A DNA stretch of 64,000 nt from assembly GCA_001599355.1 (NCBI GenBank), contig BCGQ01000003.1, forward strand, positions 684,468 through 748,467, in the 5' to 3' direction. This document shows positions 22,408-32,673 of the stretch, piece after piece. Origin of the DNA: Nakazawaea peltata (taxonomy: Eukaryota; Ascomycota; Pichiomycetes; Alaninales; Pachysolenaceae). Both the position numbers and the translations under genes were made by a program. Under the pieces are notes generated by a model that was not told the DNA's origin, did no database searches, and was given only the letters and a program-made list of their open reading frames with translations. Position 1 is the first letter of the stretch. Every line of letters starts with the position of its first letter.

Positions 22408-22998
22408 TTTGTCTATAAAACCCAATCCTGAACACTCCAATTCACATAGAAACTTCCCTAGACTCTCTATTACCTTAGTCTCTTGACTCCTTAGCTCGGT
22501 CTGATTGGCCTCTTCAATCGAATTTAAGCGGCGCTTCTTTATTTTTAGCGGCGTTTTGGCTTTTCTGAGGCTAATCCATAATTTGTAAAATGCTCACCAT
22601 GTTAAGCCCAGTTTTAAGCAGGGATTGGGCAAGCGAGTAGGTACAGCAGAAGGGGGCAGAGCAGGCGGACACCGACAAGCGGAAGTCGTAAAAATATTGA
22701 CTAGTCAAATTTCAAACTCAATTGACATCATCTGTACACTCTTAATGCATCATGAGGTGAGCTAGTCTGAAAAATTCGCTCAAATTCCCCTCGGTATCTC
22801 CTCTTCCGGTTATTGTAGTCTACAAAATTTGCCCTTTGTCGATCGACTGCCTCACAAAATCTGCCCCACGCGATGTATTTTTTTGCACCGGTTTCGGACC
22901 TGAACCCTGCGAACTTGCTCAAGAAGGGGATACATATAAAAGAAGACCAAGGGGAACAGGAAGCAATGATCTTGGATCCCCCAAACTAACACAGTATC
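22408..22998. other. Divergent promoter, SSH4 and permease gene
   Basis: 591 bp between two divergent starts. It includes T-rich tracts near 22540-22560 and TATA-like ATACATATAAAAG at about 22929-22941, about 60-70 bp before the permease ATG. A sequence resembling a branch site and acceptor (CTAACACAG) lies just before that ATG, but no donor was found, so I do not call an intron. Confidence 0.45.
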
Positions 22999-24483
22999 AT
23001 GCCTGAGGACCAAAAAGACGAAATGTCTCTTCAAGTGAGCGTCGCCAGTTCTTCAGCCGATGAAGCATTGACTTACATCCAAGCTAACCCCCTTCTGCAA
23101 GAATTGACACCTGAGGACATCAGCCGTTTGAGATGGAAGATAGACCTCCATATTATGCCTTTTCTCATGATAATTTACTTTTTACAGTACTTGGATAAGA
23201 CTTTATTGAACTATTCAGCCGTTATGGGGATCACCGAGAACCTTGTAGGCAATCAGTACAGCAATTTAGGGACTATTTTTTATGTCGGGTACATAGCAGC
23301 CGAGCCATTGAGTGCATATTTGTTGCAGAAGGTGTCGCCGGGTCACTTTATAGCAATTAATGTCACCATATGGGGCGCTATTGTTTGTTTTCATCTGGTT
23401 ACCAAGACTTATGCAGGGTTCATGATTATTCGTACTCTTTTGGGAATTTTCGAGAGCTCGGTACTGAACTGCTTAATCTGTATCACTGGAATGTGGTGGA
23501 CTAAAGATGAACAAAGCAGAAGAACAGGATTATGGGCATTACAGCCGGGAATCGGTCAGATCGTCGGTTCCTTACTTTCTTTCCTGTTTCAATTTGTTAA
23601 CTCCACCGTTGTCGCCAACTGGCAAATTTTGTTCATCTTCTTTGGTATCATCACTTTCTTGTTTGGAATCTTAACATTCTTCTTGCTTCCTAACACTCCG
23701 ATGAGTGCATCGTTCCTAACCAATGCCGAGAAGTTATACACTATCGAACATATAAGAGAAAACCAAACAGGTGTTGAGAATCGGAAATTCAAGAAACAAC
23801 AATTGATTGAGTTGCTCTTCAAAGACAAACAGACCTGGATCTTATTCTTTATGACCTTGCTTGCAATGATAACCAACGGAGCTGTCTCAACTTTCAGTAG
23901 TGTCATCATAAAGAGTTTCGATTTTACCAATAAAGTGACTTCCATTATCCAAATTCCAATGGGGGTTATTACAATAATCTCCATTTTGATTTGTTGTTTC
24001 GGAGCAACTTTAGGTAACAATATAAGAGTGTATATTATTTGTGGGATCACCGTTCCTTCAATGTTGGGAACATTGTTATGGATCCTGTTACCCTCTCATA
24101 ATAGAATTGGTAAATTATTCGGTGTCTATCTCTTGAACTTCTCACCCCTGATGTTACTGATCGTCTACAACTGGATCTCAATTAACACTTCAGGATACAC
24201 AAAGAGGGTATGTCGGAATCTGCTCACCTTGGTGGCATTCTGTGTTGGAAACTTGATAGGACCACAATTATTCAGAGCTAATGATTTTCCTCTATATAGA
24301 CCAGCTGCTATCACATTATTGGTGACCCAATTTGCGACGATTTGTTTGGCCGTTTTGTTGAGAATCACTGTCAAACATGAGAACACCAAACGTGATAGAC
24401 AACCAGAGACCAAACTTCCTAATGACGTGGAGTTCTTGGACTTGACTGATATTCAAAACCCAAGCTTCCGCTACAGTTACTAA
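22999..24483 (+). CDS. Dal5/allantoate-permease family MFS transporter
   Basis: Predicted 494-residue membrane transporter of the anion:cation symporter group, which in yeasts takes up allantoate, nicotinate, thiamine-related compounds, pantothenate or similar acids. About twelve membrane segments can be traced. After a 55-residue cytosolic N-terminus comes the family segment around RWKIDLHIMPFLMIIYFLQYLDK, then the conserved RTLLGIFES and the central loop with FLLPNTPMSASFLT. The substrate cannot be told from sequence. The initiating ATG is at 22999 with a TATA-like element about 60 bp upstream. Its 3' end faces PLN1 with about 96 bp between stops. Confidence 0.88.
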   Translation: MPEDQKDEMSLQVSVASSSADEALTYIQANPLLQELTPEDISRLRWKIDLHIMPFLMIIYFLQYLDKTLLNYSAVMGITENLVGNQYSNLGTIFYVGYIAAEPLSAYLLQKVSPGHFIAINVTIWGAIVCFHLVTKTYAGFMIIRTLLGIFESSVLNCLICITGMWWTKDEQSRRTGLWALQPGIGQIVGSLLSFLFQFVNSTVVANWQILFIFFGIITFLFGILTFFLLPNTPMSASFLTNAEKLYTIEHIRENQTGVENRKFKKQQLIELLFKDKQTWILFFMTLLAMITNGAVSTFSSVIIKSFDFTNKVTSIIQIPMGVITIISILICCFGATLGNNIRVYIICGITVPSMLGTLLWILLPSHNRIGKLFGVYLLNFSPLMLLIVYNWISINTSGYTKRVCRNLLTLVAFCVGNLIGPQLFRANDFPLYRPAAITLLVTQFATICLAVLLRITVKHENTKRDRQPETKLPNDVEFLDLTDIQNPSFRYSY

Positions 24484-24579
24484 TATAAGAACAATTAATT
24501 AATGGTGTATACAAACTTATGCGAACAACTCTCCTGAAACAGAAACATATATAAAGAAACCATGAAATGTATAAAAATA

Positions 24580-25521
24580 TTAAGCAGAGGCAGATACAAC
24601 TGGAATTGTAGGACCAGAAGCACTACCGTTCAAGGGGGTTACATTTTCGACACCACTTTTGGCCTCAGAAACAATGCTGTCAATGTTATCTTTGGTGGCC
24701 GATACAACGTCATTAACCTTGACCTTGGCGGAAGACTTGATGGTGTCGACAGTGGAAATCAAAGGAGCTACAATTGGTTTCAAGGATTCCAACAGCTCGG
24801 AAGATAACTTTCTGGAAGTACTTTTGAGAGCTCCTGGGGTCGATTTGGTGCTTGAGAACTCCTCTTTGTAAGTGTCAGAGATATGGGTTGGAATACTCAA
24901 TACTTTTTCTTTGGTAGAAGAAACTAAAGGAATACTTCTGGTGTAAGCAGAAGAAGTCAAATCCAAGAATCTGTCGATTTCATCCTTTGGAGCCAGAGAA
25001 GGAGTGACTTCGGAAACCACACTAGGCTTTGGAAGGTATGTATCAATCAGGGATTCGAAAGCATTATTAATTGGACTAAGAACAGGACCTGTTGAGTTAG
25101 AGACAATAGGTCTTCCCTTGGCCTTTACAGCATTGAATTTCTCGGTCAGCAATTCGGTAGCACTGGAAACAGTGGATTTCAGTTGGGCTACAATTTTGTC
25201 ATAAACTACCTTTGGAGACAATTCGTGTAATCCAACCTGAGTGATCTTTGGGATAGTCTGGTCCAATTTGGTCAACAATTTGTCATCGACAACAGTATCA
25301 ATCTTACCCAGAACACTAATTACTGAAGTTGGGATATATCCATAATATGGCAGAGCCAGTTTCTCAGCAGCATGATAATAGTTGATGAAATATGTAAACA
25401 AAGTGTAACTTTGAATCAAAGAGAATAAGTCAGCAACCAAAGGGTAAGCCTTCAAATGAGCAAATGATGCAGATGAACCCAACTTAGCAGTTGGCTCTTC
25501 AATCTTTCCGTTAGCAGTCAT
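24580..25521 (-). CDS. PLN1: Perilipin-like lipid droplet protein
   Basis: Predicted 313-residue protein of the fungal perilipin type (Pln1/Pet10), which coats and stabilises lipid droplets. It has no membrane segment. The N-terminal PAT-like part (residues about 15-110) contains AYPLVADLFSLIQSY and YYGYIPTSVISVLGKID, followed by 11-residue-like amphipathic repeats rich in Ser, Thr and Lys (about 110-290), as expected for droplet binding. The ATG at 25521 gives MTANGKIEEP; the frame is open seven codons further only from TTG. It converges on the permease gene and has a long 1.4 kb promoter shared with PEP8. Confidence 0.78.
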   Translation of the reverse strand: MTANGKIEEPTAKLGSSASFAHLKAYPLVADLFSLIQSYTLFTYFINYYHAAEKLALPYYGYIPTSVISVLGKIDTVVDDKLLTKLDQTIPKITQVGLHELSPKVVYDKIVAQLKSTVSSATELLTEKFNAVKAKGRPIVSNSTGPVLSPINNAFESLIDTYLPKPSVVSEVTPSLAPKDEIDRFLDLTSSAYTRSIPLVSSTKEKVLSIPTHISDTYKEEFSSTKSTPGALKSTSRKLSSELLESLKPIVAPLISTVDTIKSSAKVKVNDVVSATKDNIDSIVSEAKSGVENVTPLNGSASGPTIPVVSASA

Positions 25522-26905
25522 GATATAGTTTTCAATTTTCAAATCTCAAATCTCAAATAGATACGAAATTCAATCTCTCTTATAACAAATTGTGGCTGTA
25601 ATATAAAATAAACTCTATTGTTTGTAGTAGCCCCTTATCTTTATGAAAAAAAAAATTAAATTAATTAATAAAAATTAGGGCAGCAATCAAATAAGGCGAT
25701 GCCCAAACGATGATCGTAGAGCGTAATGTGTTACTCAGGGCGATTGCGCTGTGATGGCGAAAAGTTGGATTTGTCCTTTGTACCTAAAATGACCAAAGTT
25801 AAACTCAAACCGAAACTTTAAATTCGACAAAGTTTACGAAGCGTCCCGTATTGCTCGATTAGTGTCTGGTGCTTCTTTTTTCTGGCGTGATGCGCTTCCT
25901 TTTTACCGTGTAGCTATTCGGGGTGAGTGATTAGCTGTAGATATTGGGGAAGATGTCGGAAGTTGTCAAGATATCGAGTGATGCGATGAACTTCTTGTAG
26001 TGAATAGAGCGATTCGTTATATATTCAGTTAAATCAGCAGATAATCCCGAATTTATATTGCAGAAATTGGCAGAAATATGTAGAAAATTAGGATGAAAAT
26101 TAGCATGTGCTTTTTGTATCACATGCGAGAGAAGTAGGAAAGAATTACCGTATTGGGAGTAACAGTGAGCGAGGGATAGGTTGGAGGGAGGGAGGTGAGT
26201 GGGTGATGGGGAGGGTGACAGGGTGGATGTTTAGATGAGAATGTGTTCAGGTGACGGTGTAGCCTATGATTGATAATCTGTTTGTCGCCTCCTTGATATG
26301 ATTACTCCCTCTAGTGATACTCACAATAGACACATAATAGAATCTAGAAACCAATTACTAGATTCGTCATGATGCATAGAGTGCATTGAGCAAATAATTA
26401 ATATGATGTTATAGTGATCAGCAGTGTGTAATAAAGGGAAGGATAATATTACAGAAGAGTGGATTGAAGTTTGAATAAATGTGTATCATGGCAACGTTAC
26501 TGTGCTGGTTGTACTAAGGTGCTAGACTACTGTGCTAGACTACTGTGCCAGAGGGTGCTGTTCCAGACCAAATTCCAGACCACTGTTCCAGACCACTGCT
26601 CGGAAACCCAATCCTATTGTCTAGCGATCTGGCTCTACCTAACTGCATAAGACTATACATGGCTGTACCTGATTCTACTTATACATATCCCCCTAGCCTC
26701 CGCCACCTATCCAGCTACAACCTATCCACTTAGCCACCCACACACAGTAGACCACCCAGCCACTTGTCCTAGCCACTTCCCCCCAGCCACTCACTACTTT
26801 TCGTAAATAGCTCCCCTGGTGTCACGATGTTAGTGCCCCTAAATTTCCCTCCATTTAATCAAAAACATTCCCTTTATTCCCTTTCCTACCATCCAATACA
26901 TCACA
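25522..26905. other. Divergent promoter between PLN1 and PEP8
   Basis: 1.38 kb. It contains an A/T-rich block at 25645-25675, a G-rich tract at 26160-26240 (plus), and short tandem duplications around 26515-26600 built on CTAGACTACTGTG and CCAGACCACTG units, followed by CCAGCCACT-type repeats at 26730-26800. No ORF here looks like a gene. Confidence 0.5.
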
Positions 26906-27817
26906 ATGACTTCACTTTTTTGGAAATCACCATTAGATATAGAAATTCGTCTAGATAAGGAAGACTCAAGACCACATGCAGATATAAAAACCCCGAAAAG
27001 AGTCGAGAAAATCCCAATCTATGAGGATGGAGAGACCGTCAAAGGTCAAGTCACAGTTAGAATTAAAGATAATAAGACGGTGGAGCATCATGGAATCAAG
27101 GTTCAATTATTAGGATCTATTGAAACAACGGCAGAAAACATCAAGAATGACGAATTTCTCACCTTGACTACAGAATTGGCTTTGCCAGGTGAATTGAGAC
27201 ATTCCGAAACCTTCCCATTTGAATTCAGAAACGTTGAGAAACAATTCGAGAGTTATCGTGGTGTTAATGTAAAGTTAAGGTACTATATTAAAGTGACAGT
27301 AAGTAAGAAGAACACCGATATTCTTCGTGAGAAGGAATTGTGGGTGTATCAATACTTGAAAAAACTGGTCAACCCACTGCAACAACTGTTATCCCAAGAG
27401 CCTACAAAGTCGATAAAGATGGATGTGGGTATTGAGGATTGTCTTCATATTGAGTTTGAGTATTCCAAGAACAAATACTCGTTGAAAGATGTTATAGTGG
27501 GTAGAATATACTTCCTTTTAATGAGATTGAAGATTAAGCATGTGGAATTGTCTTTGATAAAGAAGGAGACCGTCGGTTCTGGACTGAATCAAATCAGTGA
27601 TAATCAAACTTTAGTGAGGTTCGAGATCATGGATGGTGCTCCTGTCAAGGGAGAAACTATCCCACTTAGATTATTCCTTGGAGGATTCGATTTAGTCCCA
27701 ACTTATAGAGATGTGAATAAGAAATTCTCGGTCAAGACATATTTAAGTTTGGTATTAATTGATGAGGATGCTAGGAGATATTTCAAGCAGAGTGAGATTA
27801 TTCTTTATAGGGAGTGA
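26906..27817 (+). CDS. PEP8: Retromer subunit Vps26/Pep8
   Basis: Predicted 303-residue arrestin-fold subunit of retromer, which retrieves receptors such as Vps10 from endosomes to the Golgi with Vps35 and Vps29. Diagnostic segments include the N-terminal FWKSPLDIEIRLD, KMDVGIEDCLHIEFEYSK, LKDVIVGRIYFLLMRLKIKH, EIMDGAPVKGETIPLRLFL and the C-terminal RRYFKQSEIILYRE. The two arrestin lobes divide near residue 150. It is close to the length of animal VPS26 and shorter than S. cerevisiae Pep8. The first ATG is used. It converges on ULS1 across a 21-bp minisatellite. Confidence 0.96.
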   Translation: MTSLFWKSPLDIEIRLDKEDSRPHADIKTPKRVEKIPIYEDGETVKGQVTVRIKDNKTVEHHGIKVQLLGSIETTAENIKNDEFLTLTTELALPGELRHSETFPFEFRNVEKQFESYRGVNVKLRYYIKVTVSKKNTDILREKELWVYQYLKKLVNPLQQLLSQEPTKSIKMDVGIEDCLHIEFEYSKNKYSLKDVIVGRIYFLLMRLKIKHVELSLIKKETVGSGLNQISDNQTLVRFEIMDGAPVKGETIPLRLFLGGFDLVPTYRDVNKKFSVKTYLSLVLIDEDARRYFKQSEIILYRE

Positions 27818-27903
27818 GGGGTCTGGAGACCTCAGACTTAGAGACCTGAAGATGTAGAGACCTGGTTGTATTGACAGGTGTTGGTTTTGACTGGAGCTCT
27901 CTT

Positions 27904-27994
27904 GGTGTTACGATGTACAAACGCTTTCTACGATTTGGTGTTACGGTGTTCCGATTTGGTGTTACGGTGTTCCGATTTGGTGTTACGATGTTTT
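27904..27994. repeat. 21-bp tandem repeat between PEP8 and ULS1
   Basis: Units start with GGTGTTACG at 27904, 27937, 27958 and 27979. The two middle units are identical 21-mers, the first carries a 12-bp insertion and the last is partial. It lies within the 193-bp gap between convergent stops. Confidence 0.85.
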
Positions 27995-28010
27995 ACATTA
28001 TACACTTCTA

Positions 28011-31000
28011 TCAATCACTTAACCCGAATAAATATCTGATCTCACCACGTCCTAACCTAGATATACTTTGCATACCTTGAGAATTCAACGCACCGTCGAT
28101 CATCTCTTTCTTCTCTTGTTGTAATTTCAATATCCGATCTTCCACCGTATTCTTCACCAATAATCTATGAATAAACACCTTCCGTTCTTGTCCTATACGA
28201 TGAGCTCTGTCCAGCAGCTGCTCTTCAACGTAAGGATTCCAAAATGGGTCCATAATAATCACATGATTAGCACACGTCAATGTCAACCCGACGTTACCAG
28301 CTTTTAATGAAAGTAAAAGTACTCTTTGTTCACTATTACGGTAGAATTCACTAATTGTAGCGTTCCTATCATCGGCATTCATACTTCCATCGTACTGTAA
28401 ACACTTGATATTCTTTTGTCCAAGCACCTTTTTGATGATTTCAAAGAGTAAAGTGAACTGAGAGAACACAATTACCTTTTCATCTGGGGAATTATTGAGA
28501 ATTTGTTCTATTTTCCCAAGACAAAGATCAACTTTCAGTGAACTTTTAAACAGACCGCCTTCTAATTCTACAATTTTATCAATTTGACGTTGTCTGTCAC
28601 CACGTTTCGAGCTTTGGAAATCGGCTCCCATCAGCTTTTCCACATCCAGAACACTCTTTCCTTCAATATGAATCATCTCAAACAGATTATAAGAAAACAT
28701 ATTAGATCTTTTAACCTCTTTCCCACATGTAAGACAAGGAGCCTGATTCACATTATCTCCACCATACTGTTCAAAGAATTCCACTATACAACTATCACAG
28801 ATAGCATGACCACATCCTGAGAATATCATAGCCTTATCGTTTGTGATCAGATTATAGCACATTGGACACGTAAATCCATTCTCCGAGTCCAGCTCGATAT
28901 TTTCTACTAAGAAAGGTTCTAGCTTGGAGATATCTTTGATATTCATCTCCGTATTGTTATTACCTTTCTTTCTGATTCCAATTTCTACTAAATATCGATG
29001 ACAACACAGCTGTCTTAACCTTAAAAGCATCGATAAAATCGATGAATAATACCCTGGATGTTCTTTATTACCACTGGACATCAACTCATCCACAAGCTTA
29101 GCGGAATTGGCCTCCAAATCAGTATAATATTGTCTCTCATTTTCTCCCAAATCTATATCAGAAACTTGGGTCACCTTCTCAGGCAATTGTAAGATAGGAG
29201 TTCCATTGATTTTTGAGTCCTTGGTTCTTCTTAATAACACCAGTTTCAATAACAGTTGAAGCTTTCTAAGAGCTGTAGAAGTATCATATTGATCATAAGA
29301 TCCACTTCTAGCATTCTTGATGGGTAAATAGATATCCCGACGGAACGTCTCTTCTACATTGTATGGTTTGATTCTTAAAAACCTCAAAAGAGAATACAAC
29401 TCCTCGATACTGTTCTGCATAGGAGTTCCACTCAAACACCATCTGTATTCTGAGTTGATTAACAGGACTGATTTCGACATCTGGGTTACTTTATTCTTGA
29501 TCATTTGAGCCTCATCTAAAATGACTCTATAGAACTTCAGTTCTTTGGAGAAGAATGGTGATTTGTAGTATTGACCTCCACTATCGGCTTGAGGTAACAC
29601 TGAAGAGACTTTAGGCAATCGAGATTCTTTCATGGCATGCCCATAATGCTTCTTAAACTCAGACAGTAACGTGTTGTATGAGACCAAAACCACACTATAC
29701 CTCTTTAATTGGTCAAAAGAGTGAACTTTGTCCAGTTGGTGGAAAATAAATGTAGTACATTCGGCTTCTGGCCGGATCTTGGAGATAATCTCTTGTTGCC
29801 ATTGCATAAGTAACGACACAGGACCTACTATCAACGTAGTTTTCATGTCAGGATCTTCACTTTTATTCAGCATCATCAACGATAATAACTGGATAGTCTT
29901 TCCCAAACCCATATCATCGGCAAGAATACCTCCTTTGTTCGTGGATTTCTCCATATCTACTAACCAAGCGAGTCCTATTCTTTGATGAGGTAAAAGAGAG
30001 ATCGTCATCTCTTCTGGAGTCTTCAGTTGACCTTCTACGTAGGTTTCGTCCGGTTTAATATTGGAAAGAAGTGATTGCAAAGAACGTGAATCGTCCGTAT
30101 AAATGTTCTGAGAGTAACCGTAATGAGAAGATTGTTGAATTCTTGAGCCGGATGGACCAATTGGTCCATTTTGTGCCGATGACCCAGTCGGGAAAAGATG
30201 CATTCCTGTGAGATTTGTAGCAAATTGTTGAGCTACTCTATTTACTACTGAAAATTGCTGTACACCACTAGCATTAACTGCTCTAATGACCTCCAGTTTC
30301 AGATAATCCGGCTGGAGGTATCTGGAGGGTAATTGTTTGTATCGATATCCATAATTCAGTACTTGTCTTTTAAAGAGTTCAATCTCGGAGTCAATTGAAG
30401 AGTTCTGGTGGTGATAGAGACTTGAATAATGAGCTCTCAGTTGTTGTAATTGTTGTAATAATTGAGCCAGATTTCCTGATTGAGGAGGCTCAGATTGAAG
30501 CTCATCTAACTTGAACTTTACTGATTGATATGACTGGAGGATATGGCCCATTCGTACACATGCAGAGACGAAAATGGAGAATGCCAGGTCGATTTTCCTC
30601 TCATCTGATAATTGATCGGAGAACAGAGATTGGTTGGACGATACTAACTTCACTTCCTCTTGGATATCTATATCACTGTCGTCATCTGAGGAGAGTATTT
30701 CGATGACTTGAGGAGCATTAGAGGATTGGATTTCTTGGGAAGCATTAAAGGATTGGATTTCTTGCTTGGGTACTTGAGGTGGTTCGTAAGTGAATGTGTT
30801 GTTGTTATTATGAGTGAAATTCATTTCTTGAATTGAATCTTCAGCTTGTTTTAGATCGTCTTCATCGTCTGATCCGGTCAAATCTACTACCATTGGTTGA
30901 GTTGGCAGACTGGACAGGCTTAGCAGAGCATTTGGCAGGGCGAACAGCTCGGCTACGTCCTCAAGTTCAGCACTTAACGATGGACCGACTTTCTCTTCGA

Positions 31001-31439
31001 CTTTTGGTTCAGATTTCGGTACAATCTTTGGTTCAAAATTCTGTTCAAGTTCACAGCTGAAGTGTGGCTCTACTTTTGGTTCTACCTTTGCCTCCACTAT
31101 TGCCTCCACACTGGGCTCAAGCTTTGGCTCAACCTTCGACCCAACCTTCCCCCTATATATCCCAATATTAGAAGACCCATTCCTGATTAAATCACGATCA
31201 TTTCGACGACTCTGAAGATCATCTATTCTCAGATTCTGATTCGGATACACAGAGCTCGACTGAATGTTATATTTTGCTTCATTATCTGACTCTTCCACCA
31301 ATTCATCGCCTTCTGGCGCCTCTTTAGCGCCCATTAAAGGACGTAATAAATACTCCAAATCCGGCTCCTCTGGTCCTGATTCTGTTACCAGGAGAGGTTT
31401 CTGAGCCGGAATATGTGTATCATCAAGTGTTTCCGACAT
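28011..31439 (-). CDS. ULS1: SUMO-targeted Snf2-family translocase Uls1
   Basis: Predicted 1142-residue nuclear DNA translocase and RING protein that acts on SUMO-conjugated proteins. The N-terminus holds hydrophobic-acidic SUMO-interaction motifs (VVDLTGSDDEDD near residue 185, VIEILSSDDDSD near 245) and, before them, Lys-Val-Glu-Pro repeats (about 100-155). The Snf2 helicase has GGILADDMGLGKT, the DEAQ box and a late QLLDRAHRIGQERK motif. A C3HC4 RING (CPMC...CGHAICDSC...CLTC) is inserted between the lobes, the Rad5/Uls1 layout. The absence of a HIRAN domain and the presence of the SUMO motifs favour Uls1 over Rad5. The ATG at 31439 is used; upstream the frame begins at TTG. Confidence 0.88.
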   Translation of the reverse strand: MSETLDDTHIPAQKPLLVTESGPEEPDLEYLLRPLMGAKEAPEGDELVEESDNEAKYNIQSSSVYPNQNLRIDDLQSRRNDRDLIRNGSSNIGIYRGKVGSKVEPKLEPSVEAIVEAKVEPKVEPHFSCELEQNFEPKIVPKSEPKVEEKVGPSLSAELEDVAELFALPNALLSLSSLPTQPMVVDLTGSDDEDDLKQAEDSIQEMNFTHNNNNTFTYEPPQVPKQEIQSFNASQEIQSSNAPQVIEILSSDDDSDIDIQEEVKLVSSNQSLFSDQLSDERKIDLAFSIFVSACVRMGHILQSYQSVKFKLDELQSEPPQSGNLAQLLQQLQQLRAHYSSLYHHQNSSIDSEIELFKRQVLNYGYRYKQLPSRYLQPDYLKLEVIRAVNASGVQQFSVVNRVAQQFATNLTGMHLFPTGSSAQNGPIGPSGSRIQQSSHYGYSQNIYTDDSRSLQSLLSNIKPDETYVEGQLKTPEEMTISLLPHQRIGLAWLVDMEKSTNKGGILADDMGLGKTIQLLSLMMLNKSEDPDMKTTLIVGPVSLLMQWQQEIISKIRPEAECTTFIFHQLDKVHSFDQLKRYSVVLVSYNTLLSEFKKHYGHAMKESRLPKVSSVLPQADSGGQYYKSPFFSKELKFYRVILDEAQMIKNKVTQMSKSVLLINSEYRWCLSGTPMQNSIEELYSLLRFLRIKPYNVEETFRRDIYLPIKNARSGSYDQYDTSTALRKLQLLLKLVLLRRTKDSKINGTPILQLPEKVTQVSDIDLGENERQYYTDLEANSAKLVDELMSSGNKEHPGYYSSILSMLLRLRQLCCHRYLVEIGIRKKGNNNTEMNIKDISKLEPFLVENIELDSENGFTCPMCYNLITNDKAMIFSGCGHAICDSCIVEFFEQYGGDNVNQAPCLTCGKEVKRSNMFSYNLFEMIHIEGKSVLDVEKLMGADFQSSKRGDRQRQIDKIVELEGGLFKSSLKVDLCLGKIEQILNNSPDEKVIVFSQFTLLFEIIKKVLGQKNIKCLQYDGSMNADDRNATISEFYRNSEQRVLLLSLKAGNVGLTLTCANHVIIMDPFWNPYVEEQLLDRAHRIGQERKVFIHRLLVKNTVEDRILKLQQEKKEMIDGALNSQGMQSISRLGRGEIRYLFGLSD

Positions 31440-31826
31440 GTTGTTCCTACTTCTTAGAGCAGTGTATTCCAACACGTCTCAAGCTTAAAAGAAGTGTGGA
31501 AAAAGGTGTTGATATTTTGTATTTTGCTGAGGAGGTAGATCTAACGGTCGTGCGGTTAAGACGGGGATAAAGGAGATTTTGTATCGGTTAATACGGGGGA
31601 TCAACTTTATCCCCTTCACGGTTAAGAAGGGGTTCTCAGGAGATAGTTACCGGTTAAACCGGGGGTCGAATCACTTAAATCAAGAATCACATTCTCCATT
31701 TAACGTCTACTATTTGAAATAACAGTCCTCTACTACACATACAGTATATACTGCTACACCTACATTATATACTACTAAACCTACATCATATCTACTGCAT
31801 ATACCTGCAACCTCATTATTATACAT
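31440..31826. other. ULS1 promoter region
   Basis: 387 bp between the ULS1 start and the SEC72 stop. It carries the four-copy CGGTTAA motif array described separately, then short CTACACATACAGTATATACTG-like repeats at about 31730-31800. Confidence 0.55.
31553..31664. promoter_or_regulatory. Four phased CGGTTAANNCGGGG motifs upstream of ULS1
   Basis: Copies begin at 31553, 31585, 31619 and 31651, that is every 32-34 bp, about three helical turns. All are in the same orientation and 114-225 bp before the ULS1 ATG. The third has AAGG where the others have CGGG. The even spacing suggests binding sites on one face of the helix. CGG triplets recall zinc-cluster factors, but I cannot name the factor. 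Confidence 0.55.
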
Positions 31827-32465
31827 CTAATCTGTAAACTGAATCTCCGGATAATAATCTTCTCCATGTATTTTCTTATATTCAACAAGAAGATTCTTCA
31901 ATTCCTCCTTCAATTTTGGATGATTAGGATTCAACAGCAATCCTCTCTCAAGGTCAGTCTTAGCCTCCAAAATATTTCCCAACTTAAAATTAGCAATACC
32001 TCTTCTTAAATGATTATCAGGTAAATTTGCAGCAAGACTACACAAGATATCAGCATCACCAAAGGCATTAAGGAAGTCTTGAGACATCAAATATGAATCA
32101 CATCTGGCCATTAAAGGCATCACCATCTCTTGTAATGTGAATTGGAAACTCTCAAACTTTGGTCTTCTAAAGTTCATCTCAATACAAAGAGAGAATTGTT
32201 TGATCGCATCGGAATATTTCTTTTCTTTGAAAGCCTTACCACCTGATTCGAATAACTTCTTACTCAACATCGACAACTGTCTGTTATATGACTCTTTGGA
32301 AGGCACTGGAGGCGTGTCAGCATTCAACGACACCAACTCGTTCGTCAACGTGTTCAACTGGGTGATTTCCAGCTCGAATTCCTTGAAATCTTTCTTGGAA
32401 TACCCATCCAGTAAAGAGAGCTTCTTCGATGTAGGATCGTAATGTAATGGGAGATAGTCTGTCAT
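31827..32465 (-). CDS. SEC72: Sec63 complex subunit Sec72, TPR protein
   Basis: Predicted 212-residue peripheral subunit of the Sec62/63 complex, which helps post-translational import into the ER. The opening MTDYLPLHYDPTSKKLSL parallels the start of yeast Sec72, and the TPR part contains LFESGGKAFKEKKYSDAIKQ followed by IEMNFRR and a last repeat with LERGLLLNPNHPKLKEELK. No membrane segment is seen, as expected. The open frame extends 46 codons upstream but only from TTG, so I use the ATG at 32465. It is divergent from HRI1 with about 208 bp between starts. Confidence 0.8.
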   Translation of the reverse strand: MTDYLPLHYDPTSKKLSLLDGYSKKDFKEFELEITQLNTLTNELVSLNADTPPVPSKESYNRQLSMLSKKLFESGGKAFKEKKYSDAIKQFSLCIEMNFRRPKFESFQFTLQEMVMPLMARCDSYLMSQDFLNAFGDADILCSLAANLPDNHLRRGIANFKLGNILEAKTDLERGLLLNPNHPKLKEELKNLLVEYKKIHGEDYYPEIQFTD

Positions 32466-32673
32466 AACGAAACTGCTGGGATAGACGTCCTCAATAATCG
32501 CCTTCTTTAAAGATGCTCTGTCATTTTTGGCTCCTCGAGTTTTGCGCTGGAGTTTTAGGGTGAGATAGAAAGTCGTGTACAAGAAATCAAACTCCGCGCT
32601 CAACTGCCTATAGTTAAGGAGGACACTAAATTCTGACTAGATAACGATTCTGACTAACGAAATAAGTGTGGTA

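Noticed and set aside
22980-22998. 5' UTR intron before the permease gene
   Set aside because: CTAACACAG just before the ATG looks like a branch site and acceptor, but no GTATGT or GTAAGT donor is found upstream.
31551-31672. tRNA or telomere remnant at the CGGTTAA array
   Set aside because: Four regularly spaced copies of a 14-bp motif explain the sequence better; there is no cloverleaf and no telomere-type head-to-tail array.
32466-32603. 46-codon N-terminal extension of SEC72
   Set aside because: It has only a TTG start, and the family N-terminus aligns with the ATG at 32465.
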